Assembly (NCBI GenBank): GCA_963749515.1
Contig: CAVVMR010000010.1
Coordinates: 744,001-808,000 of the forward strand
DNA from: Gaiellasilicea sp963749515
GTDB taxonomy: Bacteria; Actinomycetota; Thermoleophilia; Gaiellales; Gaiellaceae
DNA: 64,000 nucleotides
Direction of reading: 5' to 3'
Every line of letters starts with the position of its first letter. Within the stretch, counting starts at the first letter, position 1. Made by a program: the position numbers and the translations under genes. Below are positions 15,520-24,056 of the stretch, one piece after another. The notes under the pieces are model-generated. The model did not search any database and was not told the origin of the DNA. It saw nothing but the letters and a program-made list of their open reading frames with translations.

Positions 15520-17112
15520 ATGCGGCTCGGTATTCGTCTCACCATTGCTGTTGCGGCACTCGTCCTCCTATCGGCTGGGCCGGCCAACGCGGCGCCGACG
15601 GTCCCCGCCTCGCTGCTCGTTCGCATGGCGCAGAATCCGTTCGCTCCGCTGCCCGTGATCGTGCTCGGTGAGCCGGGCAGCTCCTCCGCATCCGTCGGCG
15701 ACACAGTCACCAAGAGCTCCGGCAAACCGCTGAAGCTGAAGAAGCTCGGTGTGGTCCCGGCGGTCGCCGTACAACTCTCCGCTGCGGACATCATGCGCCT
15801 CTCGTTGCAGCCCGGATTGCTTTCGATCACCGAGGACGCACCGATGGTCTCTGCGGGCTACAGCAATGCGCAGCCCTGGTCAGCCGTGTCCGGGATCGCA
15901 AAGCTCTGGGCCGACGCCGAAAAGGCCGGTGCCAGGAAGCCGCCGGCGATCGCCGTCATCGACACCGGCGTCGACGCGACTCGCGCCGACTTCGCCGGCC
16001 GAGTCGTCTCCCAGGTGACGCTGACCGCGCTGCCCGGTAACTCGGCGGGTGACGGCAGCGGACACGGAACCTTCGTCGCCGCGCTCGCGGCCGGGTCGGG
16101 CCCGGGCTACGCGGGCGCCGCTCCGACTGCGGAAATCCTTTCGATCGACGTCGCAGACGACAAGGGCATGTCGATGACGAGCGACGTGATAGCCGCTGTC
16201 GACTGGATCCTCGCCAACAAGGACGCCAAGAAGATCGGCGTCGCCAACTTCTCGCTCCACTCGTCGGTCCCCGGCTCGTTCGTCTACGACCCGCTGGCGA
16301 AGGCCGTCGAGCGCCTCTGGCTGTCCGGCGTCGTCGTCGTCGCCGCCGCAGGCAACTACGCCGCGAACGGAGGAGCGAGCGGCGTCCGCTACGCGCCTGC
16401 GAACAGCCCATTCGTGATCACCGTCGGCGCCGCGGACATCGGCAGCACGACGACGACCGCCGACGACGTTGCCGCCCCCTGGTCGGCGCACGGCTACACG
16501 CTCGACGGCTTCGCGAAGCCCGAGCTCGGAGCGCCTGGCCGCTATCTCGTCGCGCCCGTCTCGGCCGGCGCCAGACTGGCGCTCGAACGTGCCGAAAGCA
16601 TCGTCACTCCCGGTTACATGCGCCTCTCAGGCACCTCCTTCGCCGCACCACTCGTTGCCGGCGCGGCAGCCCAGCTGCTCGCACTTAATCCCGGCTGGAC
16701 GCCGGATCAGGTCAAGGGCGCGCTGATGGTGTCCGCAGCACGTACGAACGCCGGGCTCGCCCTCGGTGTCGGGGAGCTCGACGCCTTCAAGGCGGCAAGC
16801 GTCAAGACCCCGCCAAACCCGAACGCCTCGCTCCTTCGCTTCGTGGCCAACGGAAGCTTCAACTCTGCGGCCTGGACGGTCGCAGTACGCAATGCACCGG
16901 CGTGGAACGCAGCCTCCTGGACGAGCGCCTCCTGGAGCTCCGCTTCCTGGAGCTCAGCCTCCTGGTCCTCCGCGTCGTGGAGTTCCGCCTCCTGGTCGTC
17001 CGCGTCGTGGACTTCGGCATCGTGGTCGTCAGCCTCGTGGTCGTCGGCATCGTGGAGCTCAGCTTCGTGGACGAGCTCGCTGTCCGAGCTCGACCCATAC
17101 GTCATCCGCTAG
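15520..17112 (+). CDS. Secreted subtilisin-like serine protease with ASWSS repeats
   Basis: 530-residue S8 protease. Signal peptide (MRLGIRLTIAVAALVLLSAG, cleavage near PANA) is followed by a propeptide-like region up to about residue 110. The catalytic residues are D148 (AVIDTGVD), H182 (GDGSGHGTF) and S373 (LSGTSFAAP), with oxyanion N279 (AAAGNYAA). The last 60 residues are eleven ASW[ST]S repeats ending SLSELDPYVIR; these could bind the wall or other surface material. ATG 15520 was chosen because GAGAGG lies upstream and the signal peptide starts there; an upstream start at 15475 only adds basic residues. The 3' end overlaps the macro-domain gene by 11 bases on the opposite strand. Confidence 0.93.
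   Translation: MRLGIRLTIAVAALVLLSAGPANAAPTVPASLLVRMAQNPFAPLPVIVLGEPGSSSASVGDTVTKSSGKPLKLKKLGVVPAVAVQLSAADIMRLSLQPGLLSITEDAPMVSAGYSNAQPWSAVSGIAKLWADAEKAGARKPPAIAVIDTGVDATRADFAGRVVSQVTLTALPGNSAGDGSGHGTFVAALAAGSGPGYAGAAPTAEILSIDVADDKGMSMTSDVIAAVDWILANKDAKKIGVANFSLHSSVPGSFVYDPLAKAVERLWLSGVVVVAAAGNYAANGGASGVRYAPANSPFVITVGAADIGSTTTTADDVAAPWSAHGYTLDGFAKPELGAPGRYLVAPVSAGARLALERAESIVTPGYMRLSGTSFAAPLVAGAAAQLLALNPGWTPDQVKGALMVSAARTNAGLALGVGELDAFKAASVKTPPNPNASLLRFVANGSFNSAAWTVAVRNAPAWNAASWTSASWSSASWSSASWSSASWSSASWSSASWTSASWSSASWSSASWSSASWTSSLSELDPYVIR
16912..17076 (+). repeat. Eleven 15-bp tandem repeats encoding ASW[ST]S
   Basis: Eleven in-frame units, each encoding Ala-Ser-Trp-Ser/Thr-Ser. Codons vary (serine by TCC, TCG, TCA, AGC, AGT, TCT-like), while the protein pattern is strict and tryptophan is invariant every fifth residue. 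The DNA is thus more diverged than the protein, which implies selection on the repeat and not a recent slippage expansion. Confidence 0.9.
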
Positions 17113-17590
17113 CGCGCTCGAAAACGGCTCGCAGCTCCTCGTGTAGGAACACGAACCGAATCGCTTCGAGATCGCTCTCGAACGGCCGGACCTCCTCGAT
17201 TGCGATCGGCGCAGCGAGCTCCGGCGGATAGCCGTAGATCCCGCACGAGATCGCGGGGAACGCAACGGTGCGCGCTTCCAGGTCCTTCGCGACCTCGAGT
17301 GCGCGCCGGTGCGCTGAGGCGAGCAGCTCTGCTTCGCCCGCTCCTCCGCCCCGCCAGACCGGTCCGACGGCGTGGATCACCCAGCGGGCCGGCAGACGAC
17401 CTGCGGTCGTCGCCTTCGCATCGCCGGTGTCGCAACCGCCGAGCAGTCGGCACTCGGCGAGGATCTCAGGCCCGCCGGCGCGATGAATCGCCCCGTCCAC
17501 GCCGCCGCCTCCGAGCAGCGCCGAGCTAGCCGCATTCACAATCGCGTCGACCCGCTGCTCGGTCAGGTCTCCGACCACGAACTCGATCAC
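17102..17590 (-). CDS. Macro-domain protein (ADP-ribose binding/deacetylase type)
   Basis: 162-residue single macro domain. IEFVVGDLTEQRVDAIVNAA is the first ADP-ribose-binding strand and NAA motif, LLGGGGVDGAIHRAGG is the loop around the distal ribose, and FPAISCGIYGYPPELAA is the conserved second phosphate loop. This composition is that of the YmdB/MacroD class, which removes ADP-ribose or O-acetyl groups. GTG 17590 start. It converges with the subtilase and overlaps it by 11 bases. The 132 bases between it and dapB contain a TTGACA on the plus strand (17600-17605) but no gene I can support. Confidence 0.9.
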   Translation of the reverse strand: MIEFVVGDLTEQRVDAIVNAASSALLGGGGVDGAIHRAGGPEILAECRLLGGCDTGDAKATTAGRLPARWVIHAVGPVWRGGGAGEAELLASAHRRALEVAKDLEARTVAFPAISCGIYGYPPELAAPIAIEEVRPFESDLEAIRFVFLHEELRAVFERASG

Positions 17591-17722
17591 GACTCGATCT
17601 TGACAAAAGTGCCTTGGCGGAGCAGAGTCACGCCGCGCGGCCTACGCACACGACTCGGGCGGAGTCGCAGCGACCACTGCGGCGGTCAGCAGGCGACGGT
17701 CGAGCGAGAGCTGGGCCGCGCG

Positions 17723-18331
17723 CTAGAGCAGCGCGTCGAGACCGACCGTCAGGCCCGGCGGCAGGCCGCGCAGCTTCTCGAGCGCCAGCAGAACCCCAGG
17801 CACGAAGGCCTCGCGAGACGTCGTGTCGTGCCGGATCGTCAGCGTCTGCCCCGGCCCGCCGAAGATCACTTCCTGGTGCGCGACGAGGCCCGGCAGGCGG
17901 ATGGAGTGGATCGGCGTCTCGCCCGGCAGCCGCTCGGCGGTCGCCTTTGCCGTACCCGACGGCGCGTCGAGCTTCGTCTCGTGGTGGAGCTCGACGATCT
18001 CGGCGTCCGGGAGGAGCTTTCCCGCCTCCTCCGCGAAACGCATCATCAGCACCGCACCGAGCGCGAAGTTCGGTGCGTAGAAGACCGGCAGGTCGTGCTC
18101 GCGTGCGAGCGCGCCGACCCGCTCCTGGTCGAAGCCCGTCGTTCCCACGACGACGGGGATGCCGTCCTCGAGGCAGGCGCGCACGTTTTCCTCGACCGCA
18201 TCGGGCCGGGTGAAGTCGACGGCGGCGTCGGCTTCCCGGCTCGAGTCGACCAGCTCGTGACCGGCTGCCTCGAGGCCCGGTCCGAGGACGGAACCGACCT
18301 TGCCCTGGCGGCCCAGCAGGACGACTTTCAT
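17723..18331 (-). CDS. dapB: 4-hydroxy-tetrahydrodipicolinate reductase
   Basis: 202 residues, at the short end of the family. MKVVLLGRQGKVGSVLG is the NAD(P)-binding loop; VVVGTTGFDQ and FYAPNFALGAVLM line the active site, and ELHHETKLDAPSGTAKATAE contains the catalytic histidine and lysine. It performs the second committed step of diaminopimelate and lysine synthesis, after dapA. ATG 18331 overlaps the TGA of the M16 peptidase (ATGA), an arrangement (peptidase then dapB) seen in other actinobacteria. The shorter length comes mainly from compact N-terminal loops; all catalytic blocks are present. Confidence 0.93.
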   Translation of the reverse strand: MKVVLLGRQGKVGSVLGPGLEAAGHELVDSSREADAAVDFTRPDAVEENVRACLEDGIPVVVGTTGFDQERVGALAREHDLPVFYAPNFALGAVLMMRFAEEAGKLLPDAEIVELHHETKLDAPSGTAKATAERLPGETPIHSIRLPGLVAHQEVIFGGPGQTLTIRHDTTSREAFVPGVLLALEKLRGLPPGLTVGLDALL

Positions 18332-19614
18332 GCCGCCTTGCGCCCGACGAGCGCCGGGTTGACGCGCTGCACCGCGGCCTTGAAGCGCGCCTCGCTCGGG
18401 CCGATGCCGGCAGCCGAGAGGCGGTCGAGCCGTAGGAGGTCGGCGGCGAGCTCGGCGACCTCGTCGCCGGTCACCGCATCGACGCGCTCGACGAGCTCCT
18501 CGAGCGACAGAAGCTCCGAGCCTGTGATCAGCGACTTTCCGAGCCGGCTCATCCGATTCGAGGTCGATTCCATCGAGAGCAGCATCCGCCCCTTCAGGTT
18601 CTCCTTCGCGCGTTCCAGCTCGCCGCTGCGGACGTGCCCCTCGGAAACGTCCGTGAGCTCGCGGGCGACGATCTCCATGCACTCGACGAGGTTCTCCTCG
18701 CGCGTGCCGACGTAGAGGCCGATCTGCCCGGCGTCGGAGTACTGGGCAGCGAAGCTGTAGACGGAATACGCCATCCCTCGCTTCTCCCTGATCTCCTGGA
18801 AGAGGCGTGAGGAGGCGGAGCCGCCGAGGATCGAATCGAGCAGAGAAGCGGCGAAACGGCGCTCGTCGAGACGCGAGATGCCGGGAGCGCCAAGGCACAC
18901 GTGGTACTGCTCGGTCGTCTTGCGCTGGAACCGGTAGCCCGCCGCCGGGATGCGCGTGAACGGCTTGCGCGCACGCCGGGTCGGCGTCTGCGTCTTCGGG
19001 ATCCGGGCCGCGAGCAGATCGCGCACCCGCTCGTGCGTCACGTTCCCGGCAGCCGCGACGACGACGTTGTCGTGCACGTAAACACCGCCATGGTAGGTCG
19101 CGAGAGCACGCGCGGAAACGGACGAGATGACCGACGCCCGCCCGATCACGGGCCGGCCGAGTGGGTGGCCTCCGAAAACCGCCTCCGCGACGACGTCGTG
19201 GACGAGGTCCTGCGGGTTGTCGTCCACCATCGCGATCTCCTCGAGCACGACCTCCCGCTCGGCGTCGATATCGGCGAACGCCGGGTCGTAGACCATGCCG
19301 ACGATCACATCGAGCGCCGGCTCGAGCCGGTCATCGGGGACACGGGCGTAGACGAGCGTCGTCTCCCTCGACGTGGCCGCGTTGAGCTCGCCCCCGAGCC
19401 CGTCGAAGATCTCGGCGATCTCCTGGGCCGTGTGCGAGCCGGTCCCCTTGAACAGGAGGTGCTCGATGAAGTGCGAGACGCCCGCGCGCGAGTCCGTCTC
19501 GTCACGCGAGCCGGTGCCGATCCAGAAGCCGAGCGAGACCGAGCGAACGCTCGGAACGTGCTCGGAGATGAGTCGCTCCCCGGTGGGGAGCGTCGAGAGG
19601 TCGTAGCGCTGCAC
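18328..19614 (-). CDS. M16 family zinc peptidase
   Basis: 428-residue insulinase/processing-peptidase family protein. The inverted zinc motif HxxEH is HFIEHLLFKG near residue 47, with the distal glutamate in REVVLEEIAMVDDNPQDLVH. The C-terminal half contains the inactive-domain mark REKRGMAYSVYSF, which contributes the R/Y substrate-binding pair. No signal peptide, so probably cytoplasmic. It lies between pnp and dapB on the same strand, a widespread Gram-positive order (rpsO-pnp-peptidase). GTG 19614 start. Substrate unknown. Confidence 0.93.
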   Translation of the reverse strand: MQRYDLSTLPTGERLISEHVPSVRSVSLGFWIGTGSRDETDSRAGVSHFIEHLLFKGTGSHTAQEIAEIFDGLGGELNAATSRETTLVYARVPDDRLEPALDVIVGMVYDPAFADIDAEREVVLEEIAMVDDNPQDLVHDVVAEAVFGGHPLGRPVIGRASVISSVSARALATYHGGVYVHDNVVVAAAGNVTHERVRDLLAARIPKTQTPTRRARKPFTRIPAAGYRFQRKTTEQYHVCLGAPGISRLDERRFAASLLDSILGGSASSRLFQEIREKRGMAYSVYSFAAQYSDAGQIGLYVGTREENLVECMEIVARELTDVSEGHVRSGELERAKENLKGRMLLSMESTSNRMSRLGKSLITGSELLSLEELVERVDAVTGDEVAELAADLLRLDRLSAAGIGPSEARFKAAVQRVNPALVGRKAA

Positions 19615-19650
19615 CGGCTGATCGTACTGGCGCTCTCAGTTGGTCACGCA

Positions 19651-19680
19651 GATCGGATGCCGCAGAAGCGGAATCCGATC
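19651..19680 (-). other. Inverted repeat upstream of the M16 peptidase
   Basis: GATCGGAT (19651-19658) and ATCCGATC (19673-19680), separated by 14 bases. It lies between the pnp terminator hairpin and the peptidase start. No known element is recognised; it may be a weak hairpin in the peptidase leader or an operator. Confidence 0.35.
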
Positions 19681-19696
19681 GCTCGAAATCCCTAAA

Positions 19697-19723
19697 GCGA
19701 GGGGCGGCTTTCGCCGCCCCTCG
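19697..19723 (-). terminator. Terminator hairpin of the rpsO-pnp operon
   Basis: CGAGGGGCGG (19698-19707) pairs with CCGCCCCTCG (19714-19723); one more C-G pair closes a four-base loop. It begins 22 bases after the pnp stop. On the minus strand it is followed by CTTTAGGG, a short T stretch. Likely the transcript end for rpsO-pnp. Confidence 0.75.
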
Positions 19724-19745
19724 GGTCACTCCCTAGTCGCAGCGG

Positions 19746-22226
19746 CTAGTCGCGGCGCGGGCCGCGGTCCCGGCCACCGCGGCCGCGATCGCCGTCGCGG
19801 CGCGGACGCTCCTCCTCCGGAGGCCGCGGCGGGGCGCTCTTCGCCCGCTCGATCAGCTCCTCCGGCTCGACGAGCCGCCCGTCCTCGTGCTTGTGGACGA
19901 GCTTGAGGCCGATCCGGCCCCGTGCCTTGTCCACCTCCTGCACGAGCACGTCGACCACGTCGCCACGCGACATCACGTCCTCGATGTGCGCCACGCGGCC
20001 AGGGCCGACGTTGGAGACGTGCAACAGCCCGTCGGTGCCCTTCTTCAGCTCGACGAACGCGCCGAACTGGGTCGTCTTCACGACCTTGCCGGTGAAGGTG
20101 TCCCCCACCTCGGGCTCCTTGGTCAGCGCCGCGATCGCTGCGATCGCTGCGTCGGCCTTGGTGCCCTCGGTCGCGTAGACGAGGATCGTGCCGTCCTCCT
20201 CGATGTCGATCTGGACGTCGTACTCCGACTCGAGCGAGCGGATCGTCTCGCCGCCCTTGCCGATCACCATCCCGATGAAGTCCGGGTTGATCTGGATCGA
20301 GGAGATCCGCGGCGCGTGCGGAGCGAGCTCCGTGCGAGCCTCGGGCATCGCTTCCAGCATCCGGTCGAGGATGAACTCGCGTGCCCGCTTCGCCTGCTCG
20401 AGCGCGCCGCTCATGATCTCCTGCGTGACGCCGGTGATCTTGATGTCCATCTGGAGCGCGGTGATCCCGTCCCGGGTACCGGCGACCTTGAAGTCCATGT
20501 CGCCCAGGTGGTCCTCTGCGCCCTGGATGTCGGTGAGGATGACGTAGTCGTCGCCCTCCTTGACGAGCCCCATCGCGATGCCGGAGACGGGAGCCTTGAT
20601 CGGCACGCCGGCGTCCATCAGCGCGAGTGTCGAGCCGCACACCGATCCCATCGAGGACGAGCCGTTCGACTCCAGCGTCTCGGAGACGATCCGGATCGTG
20701 TACGGGAAGTCCTCGGCAGACGGAATGATCGCCTCGAGCGCCCTCTGTGCGAGCGCGCCGTGGCCGATGTCACGCCGCTTCGGGCCGCGCATGAAGCCCG
20801 TCTCCCCGACCGAGTAGGGCGGGAAGTTGTAGTGGTGCATGAAGCGGCGGTCGGTCTCGAGCGAGAGATCGTCGATCCGCTGGCCTTCCTTCGCCGTGCC
20901 GAGCGTCAGCAGCGACAGGATCTGCGTCTGGCCACGCTGGAAGAGCCCCGAGCCGTGTGCGCGCGGGCTGACCGTCACCTCGCAGTCGATCGGCCTGATC
21001 TCGTCCGCGGCGCGTCCGTCCGGGCGCCGCTTGTCGATCGCGATCTTCTTGCGGACGAGGTCCTTGTAGATCGCCTCGGCCGCCTTCTTGACGTAGCTCT
21101 TCGTCACCGAGTCCTTGACGATCGGTGCGTCACCGTCGACGGTCGCCGGCCCCACGGGGAACGGCAGCTGGACGGTCTCGATGATCCGGTCGAAGAGCAG
21201 ATGGCGCTTCGCCGACTTCAGCTCCTTCGAGTCCTGCTCGGCGTCGGTCAGGGCACGCAGGTCGTTCTCGAACTGCTCCCGCACCGGTCCTTCGACTGCC
21301 GCCAGCCGCTGCTTCTCGAGCAGGGCCGCGAGGCTGGAGCGCACCTGCATGCGCCGGTTGATGTCCTCTTCGGTCGAGTCCATCGTCAGGTCCGGGGCCA
21401 GCTGGTCCTCGAGCTCGTCGGTCACGGCTGCGCCCTCGCGCAGGCCCTTGGCCTGGATGCTCTCCCACATCGTGTGCCCGTGCGAGGTCTCGAGCTCGGC
21501 CGTCAGCTCGGGATCGAGCCACTTGACCTTGCCGACCTGGCGGCGCAGATCCTCCTGCGCCTCGCAGAGCCTGCGGATCTCCTGATGCGCGAGATCGAGC
21601 GCCTCGAGGAGAATCTCCTCGGGCACCTCGTCGGCACCGGCCTCGACCATCGTGAGGCCGTCCTTCGTGCCGACGACGATCAGGTCGAGCGCCGACTCCT
21701 CGAAGTTCTGCTCGTGCGTCGGGTTGAGCACGAGCTCGCCGTCGATGCGACCGACGCGCACGGCGCCGACCGGGCCGAAGAACGGCAGCGGCGAGATCAT
21801 CAGGGCGGCTGACGCCCCGTTGATGCAGAGGATGTCGTGCGGGGTGACGAGATCCGCGGAGAGGACGGTGCAGATCACCTGGACCTCGTTGCGGAAGCCC
21901 TTCGGCCACAGCGGCCTGATCGGGCGGTCGATCATCCGGGCGGTCAGGGTCGCGCGCTCGGTGGCACGCCCCTCGCGCTTGAAGAAGCCGCCCGGGATCT
22001 TCCCGGCGGCATAGGCGCGCTCCTCGACGTCGATCGTGAGCGGGAAGAAGTCCGCGCCTTCGCGCGCCTCCGGCCGGCCCACGGCCGTCGCGAGCACCAT
22101 CGTGTCGCCGGAGCGCATGACGACGGCGCCGTCAGCCTGCTTGGCGAGCTTGCCTGTTTCGAACGTGATCTCTTTTCCGCCGATCTCGACGGAAACTGAG
22201 GCGACCTGCCCCATTACGGTACTCAT
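19746..22226 (-). CDS. pnp: Polyribonucleotide nucleotidyltransferase (PNPase)
   Basis: 826-residue phosphorolytic 3'-to-5' exoribonuclease, cytoplasmic degradosome component. Two RNase PH domains flank a helical domain: MRSGDTMVLATAVG and DRPIRPLWPKGFRNEVQVI in the first, QRGQTQILSLLTLGTAKEGQ and SNGSSSMGSVCGSTLALMDA in the second. KH follows (FIGMVIGKGGETIRSLESEY), then S1 (GDTFTGKVVKTTQFGAFVEL). The C terminus is a charged glycine/arginine-rich tail (RRDGDRGRGGRDRGPRRD), suited to RNA binding. Downstream of rpsO, with a structured leader (see 22234-22311) that may allow autoregulation. Confidence 0.96.
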   Translation of the reverse strand: MSTVMGQVASVSVEIGGKEITFETGKLAKQADGAVVMRSGDTMVLATAVGRPEAREGADFFPLTIDVEERAYAAGKIPGGFFKREGRATERATLTARMIDRPIRPLWPKGFRNEVQVICTVLSADLVTPHDILCINGASAALMISPLPFFGPVGAVRVGRIDGELVLNPTHEQNFEESALDLIVVGTKDGLTMVEAGADEVPEEILLEALDLAHQEIRRLCEAQEDLRRQVGKVKWLDPELTAELETSHGHTMWESIQAKGLREGAAVTDELEDQLAPDLTMDSTEEDINRRMQVRSSLAALLEKQRLAAVEGPVREQFENDLRALTDAEQDSKELKSAKRHLLFDRIIETVQLPFPVGPATVDGDAPIVKDSVTKSYVKKAAEAIYKDLVRKKIAIDKRRPDGRAADEIRPIDCEVTVSPRAHGSGLFQRGQTQILSLLTLGTAKEGQRIDDLSLETDRRFMHHYNFPPYSVGETGFMRGPKRRDIGHGALAQRALEAIIPSAEDFPYTIRIVSETLESNGSSSMGSVCGSTLALMDAGVPIKAPVSGIAMGLVKEGDDYVILTDIQGAEDHLGDMDFKVAGTRDGITALQMDIKITGVTQEIMSGALEQAKRAREFILDRMLEAMPEARTELAPHAPRISSIQINPDFIGMVIGKGGETIRSLESEYDVQIDIEEDGTILVYATEGTKADAAIAAIAALTKEPEVGDTFTGKVVKTTQFGAFVELKKGTDGLLHVSNVGPGRVAHIEDVMSRGDVVDVLVQEVDKARGRIGLKLVHKHEDGRLVEPEELIERAKSAPPRPPEEERPRRDGDRGRGGRDRGPRRD

Positions 22227-22233
22227 TCCATTG

Positions 22234-22311
22234 CCTCCACTCTGCTTGGTGGAGAGTGGAAGTTTGGGTCAGCCCCACTGCCGTTGGGGCTCGCTCAAGC
22301 TTCCACTCTCC
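22234..22311 (-). promoter_or_regulatory. pnp leader: long hairpin and competing SD-occluding hairpin
   Basis: Between rpsO and pnp, GGAGAGTGGAAG (22251-22262) pairs with CTTCCACTCTCC (22300-22311), and pairing continues inward, with wobbles, to AGCCCCA/TGGGGCT (22271-22277 with 22285-22291), making one long hairpin of about 60 nt. The pnp ribosome-binding site GGAGG is at 22238-22234. CCACTCT (22237-22243) can instead pair with AGAGTGG (22253-22259), which both disrupts the long hairpin and covers the SD. The two folds are mutually exclusive. In E. coli, PNPase controls its own mRNA through an RNase III-cut hairpin at this place. Confidence 0.65.
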
Positions 22312-22318
22312 CTGATTG

Positions 22319-22588
22319 CTAGCGCCTAAGGCCTAGCTCCTTGATGAGGGCGCGATAGCCCTCGAGGTCGTGCTTCTGCATGTAGGTCAGGAACCGCCGC
22401 CGCCGGCCGACGAGCTTCAACAGCCCGCGCCGGGAGTAGTGGTCCTTCTGGTGGGTTCGGAGGTGCTCGGTGAGGTCGTTGATCCGCCTCGTGAGCATCG
22501 CAATCTGCACCTCCGGGGAGCCCGTGTCCGCCTCATTGCGGCCGTGCTTCCCGATCAGCTCCTGCTTGACTTCCTTGGTGAGGGCCAT
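22319..22588 (-). CDS. rpsO: 30S ribosomal protein S15
   Basis: 89-residue primary 16S rRNA-binding protein of the small-subunit platform. MALTKEVKQELIGKHGRNEA and the block DTGSPEVQIAMLTRRINDLT are signature S15 sequence, followed by HLRTHQKDHYSRRGLLKLVG. ATG 22588 sits after a strong AAGGAGG. The next gene is pnp, the classical rpsO-pnp pair. The upstream gap contains no further gene and separates it from the divergent gamma-glutamyltransferase. Confidence 0.97.
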   Translation of the reverse strand: MALTKEVKQELIGKHGRNEADTGSPEVQIAMLTRRINDLTEHLRTHQKDHYSRRGLLKLVGRRRRFLTYMQKHDLEGYRALIKELGLRR

Positions 22589-22682
22589 GGGCCTCCTTCT
22601 CGATGGGTTCTCCGGAGTCCCCGCGCGGCGTGAAGGAAGGCACGCTCGGCCGAGATCTCGGTCGCGACTAGGGTAGCAACCC

Positions 22683-24056
22683 ATGCTCCCAAGCGGTGTC
22701 GCAGCGGGTCATCCCGCGACGGTGGAGGCCGGAATCGAGCTTCTCGAAGAGGGCGGATCCGCGGCCGACGCCGCGGTTGCGGCGTGCCTCGCCTCGTGCG
22801 TCGCCGAGACGGTGATGACCGGACTCCTCGGTGGCGCCCATGCCATCTACTGGGACGGCCGCGAGGCGTGGAGCCTCGACTGCTTCGTCGATGTGCCGTC
22901 TGGCGTGGGTGCGCCTCCGGTCGAGCTGCGGGTCCCGTTCGGCGAGGAGCTCGTCCACTACGCCGTCGGGCCGGGAACATTCGCCGTGCCCGGCCTGCCA
23001 CGTGGGCTCGGGGCGCTGCATAGGCGATTCGGTCGACTGCCCTGGCCGCGGCTCGTGGAGCCGGCGTTGCGCCTGGCTCGGAGCGGCGTGACCGTGCCTC
23101 CCGCCCATGCCGCCTGCCTGGCGATGCTCGCACCGGTGTTCACGCTCAACGACGACGGGCGGCAGATGTATGCGCCGGAAGGGCGGCCGCTGCAGGCAGG
23201 CGAGACGCTCCAGCAGCCCGGTCTCGCCGGGGCGCTCGAGCTTCTAGCCCTGGAGGGCGCCGAGAGCGTCTACGAGGGCTCGATCGCGGAGTCGCTTCTC
23301 TACGGCGTCGATGGCGTGGCGGTGACGCGCGCCGACCTCGAGGGCTATGAGCACCGCTGGCTCGAGCCGGTCGAGGTGTCGTACGCCGGACGTCGCTTTC
23401 TCACGCGCTCCGGGCTCTCCGGCGTACCCGAGACGCTCTCCAGGCTGCAGCCGCTGCAAGGCCTCGACGGCCCGGCGCGCGTCCGTGCGCTGCTGGCCGC
23501 CCTCGATGGACCTGCGCTCGACGGGCATACGACCAACCTCGTCACGGCCGCTGCGGACGGGAGCGCCTGCGTGCTCACCTCGAGCCTCGGGCTCGGCACA
23601 GGCGACTTCGTGCCGGGGTTCGACCTGCACCTGAACAGCATGCTCGGGGAGGTCGATCTCCTCCGTGCGCCGCTCGCTCCGGGGGAGCGGATGGAGAGCA
23701 TGATGGCCCCGAGCCTGGCAGTCGACAACGACGGGATCGTCCTGGCCATCGGCTCGGCCGGCGGGACCCGGCTCCGGACCGCGCTCGTCGGCGTCGCCGC
23801 CGGGATTCTCGACGAAGGGATCGAGCCCGTCGAAGCGGTCGCCCGGCCGCGGTTCCACCGCGCCGGCGAGGTGCTCAACGCCGAGCCGGGCGTCGACGAG
23901 CAGGCGCTCGACGAGCTCGAGCGCTCTGGCCTCCAGGTGCGCCGCTGGCAGGCGCAGCATCATTACTTCGGCGGCGTCAGCCTGCTGTCGCGCGCCGGTG
24001 CTGCCGGTGATCCGCGCCGGAGCGGCCACGCTGCGACGCTTCCTGCAGGTCGGTGA
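22683..24056 (+). CDS. ggt: Gamma-glutamyltransferase family protein
   Basis: 457-residue Ntn hydrolase precursor. The large-subunit part has EGGSAADAAVAACLASCVAE and TGLLGGAHAIYWDG. The nucleophile is probably T283 in DGHTTNLVTAAADGSA, where autocleavage would create the small subunit; the usual T-T-H is T-T-N here. LAPGERMESMMAPSLAVDND and AIGSAGGTRLRTALVGV are the late conserved blocks. It would cleave gamma-glutamyl bonds such as in glutathione-like thiols or polyglutamate. There is no signal peptide, so it may be cytoplasmic. TAGGGT (22669-22674) lies 8 bases before the ATG with no SD, suggesting a leaderless mRNA. Its 3' end overlaps the zinc-ribbon gene on the other strand. Confidence 0.88.
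   Translation: MLPSGVAAGHPATVEAGIELLEEGGSAADAAVAACLASCVAETVMTGLLGGAHAIYWDGREAWSLDCFVDVPSGVGAPPVELRVPFGEELVHYAVGPGTFAVPGLPRGLGALHRRFGRLPWPRLVEPALRLARSGVTVPPAHAACLAMLAPVFTLNDDGRQMYAPEGRPLQAGETLQQPGLAGALELLALEGAESVYEGSIAESLLYGVDGVAVTRADLEGYEHRWLEPVEVSYAGRRFLTRSGLSGVPETLSRLQPLQGLDGPARVRALLAALDGPALDGHTTNLVTAAADGSACVLTSSLGLGTGDFVPGFDLHLNSMLGEVDLLRAPLAPGERMESMMAPSLAVDNDGIVLAIGSAGGTRLRTALVGVAAGILDEGIEPVEAVARPRFHRAGEVLNAEPGVDEQALDELERSGLQVRRWQAQHHYFGGVSLLSRAGAAGDPRRSGHAATLPAGR

Noticed and set aside
17600..17628. TTGACA on the plus strand between dapB and the macro gene
   Set aside because: No plus-strand gene follows and the -10 (CAGAGT) is poor; probably chance.
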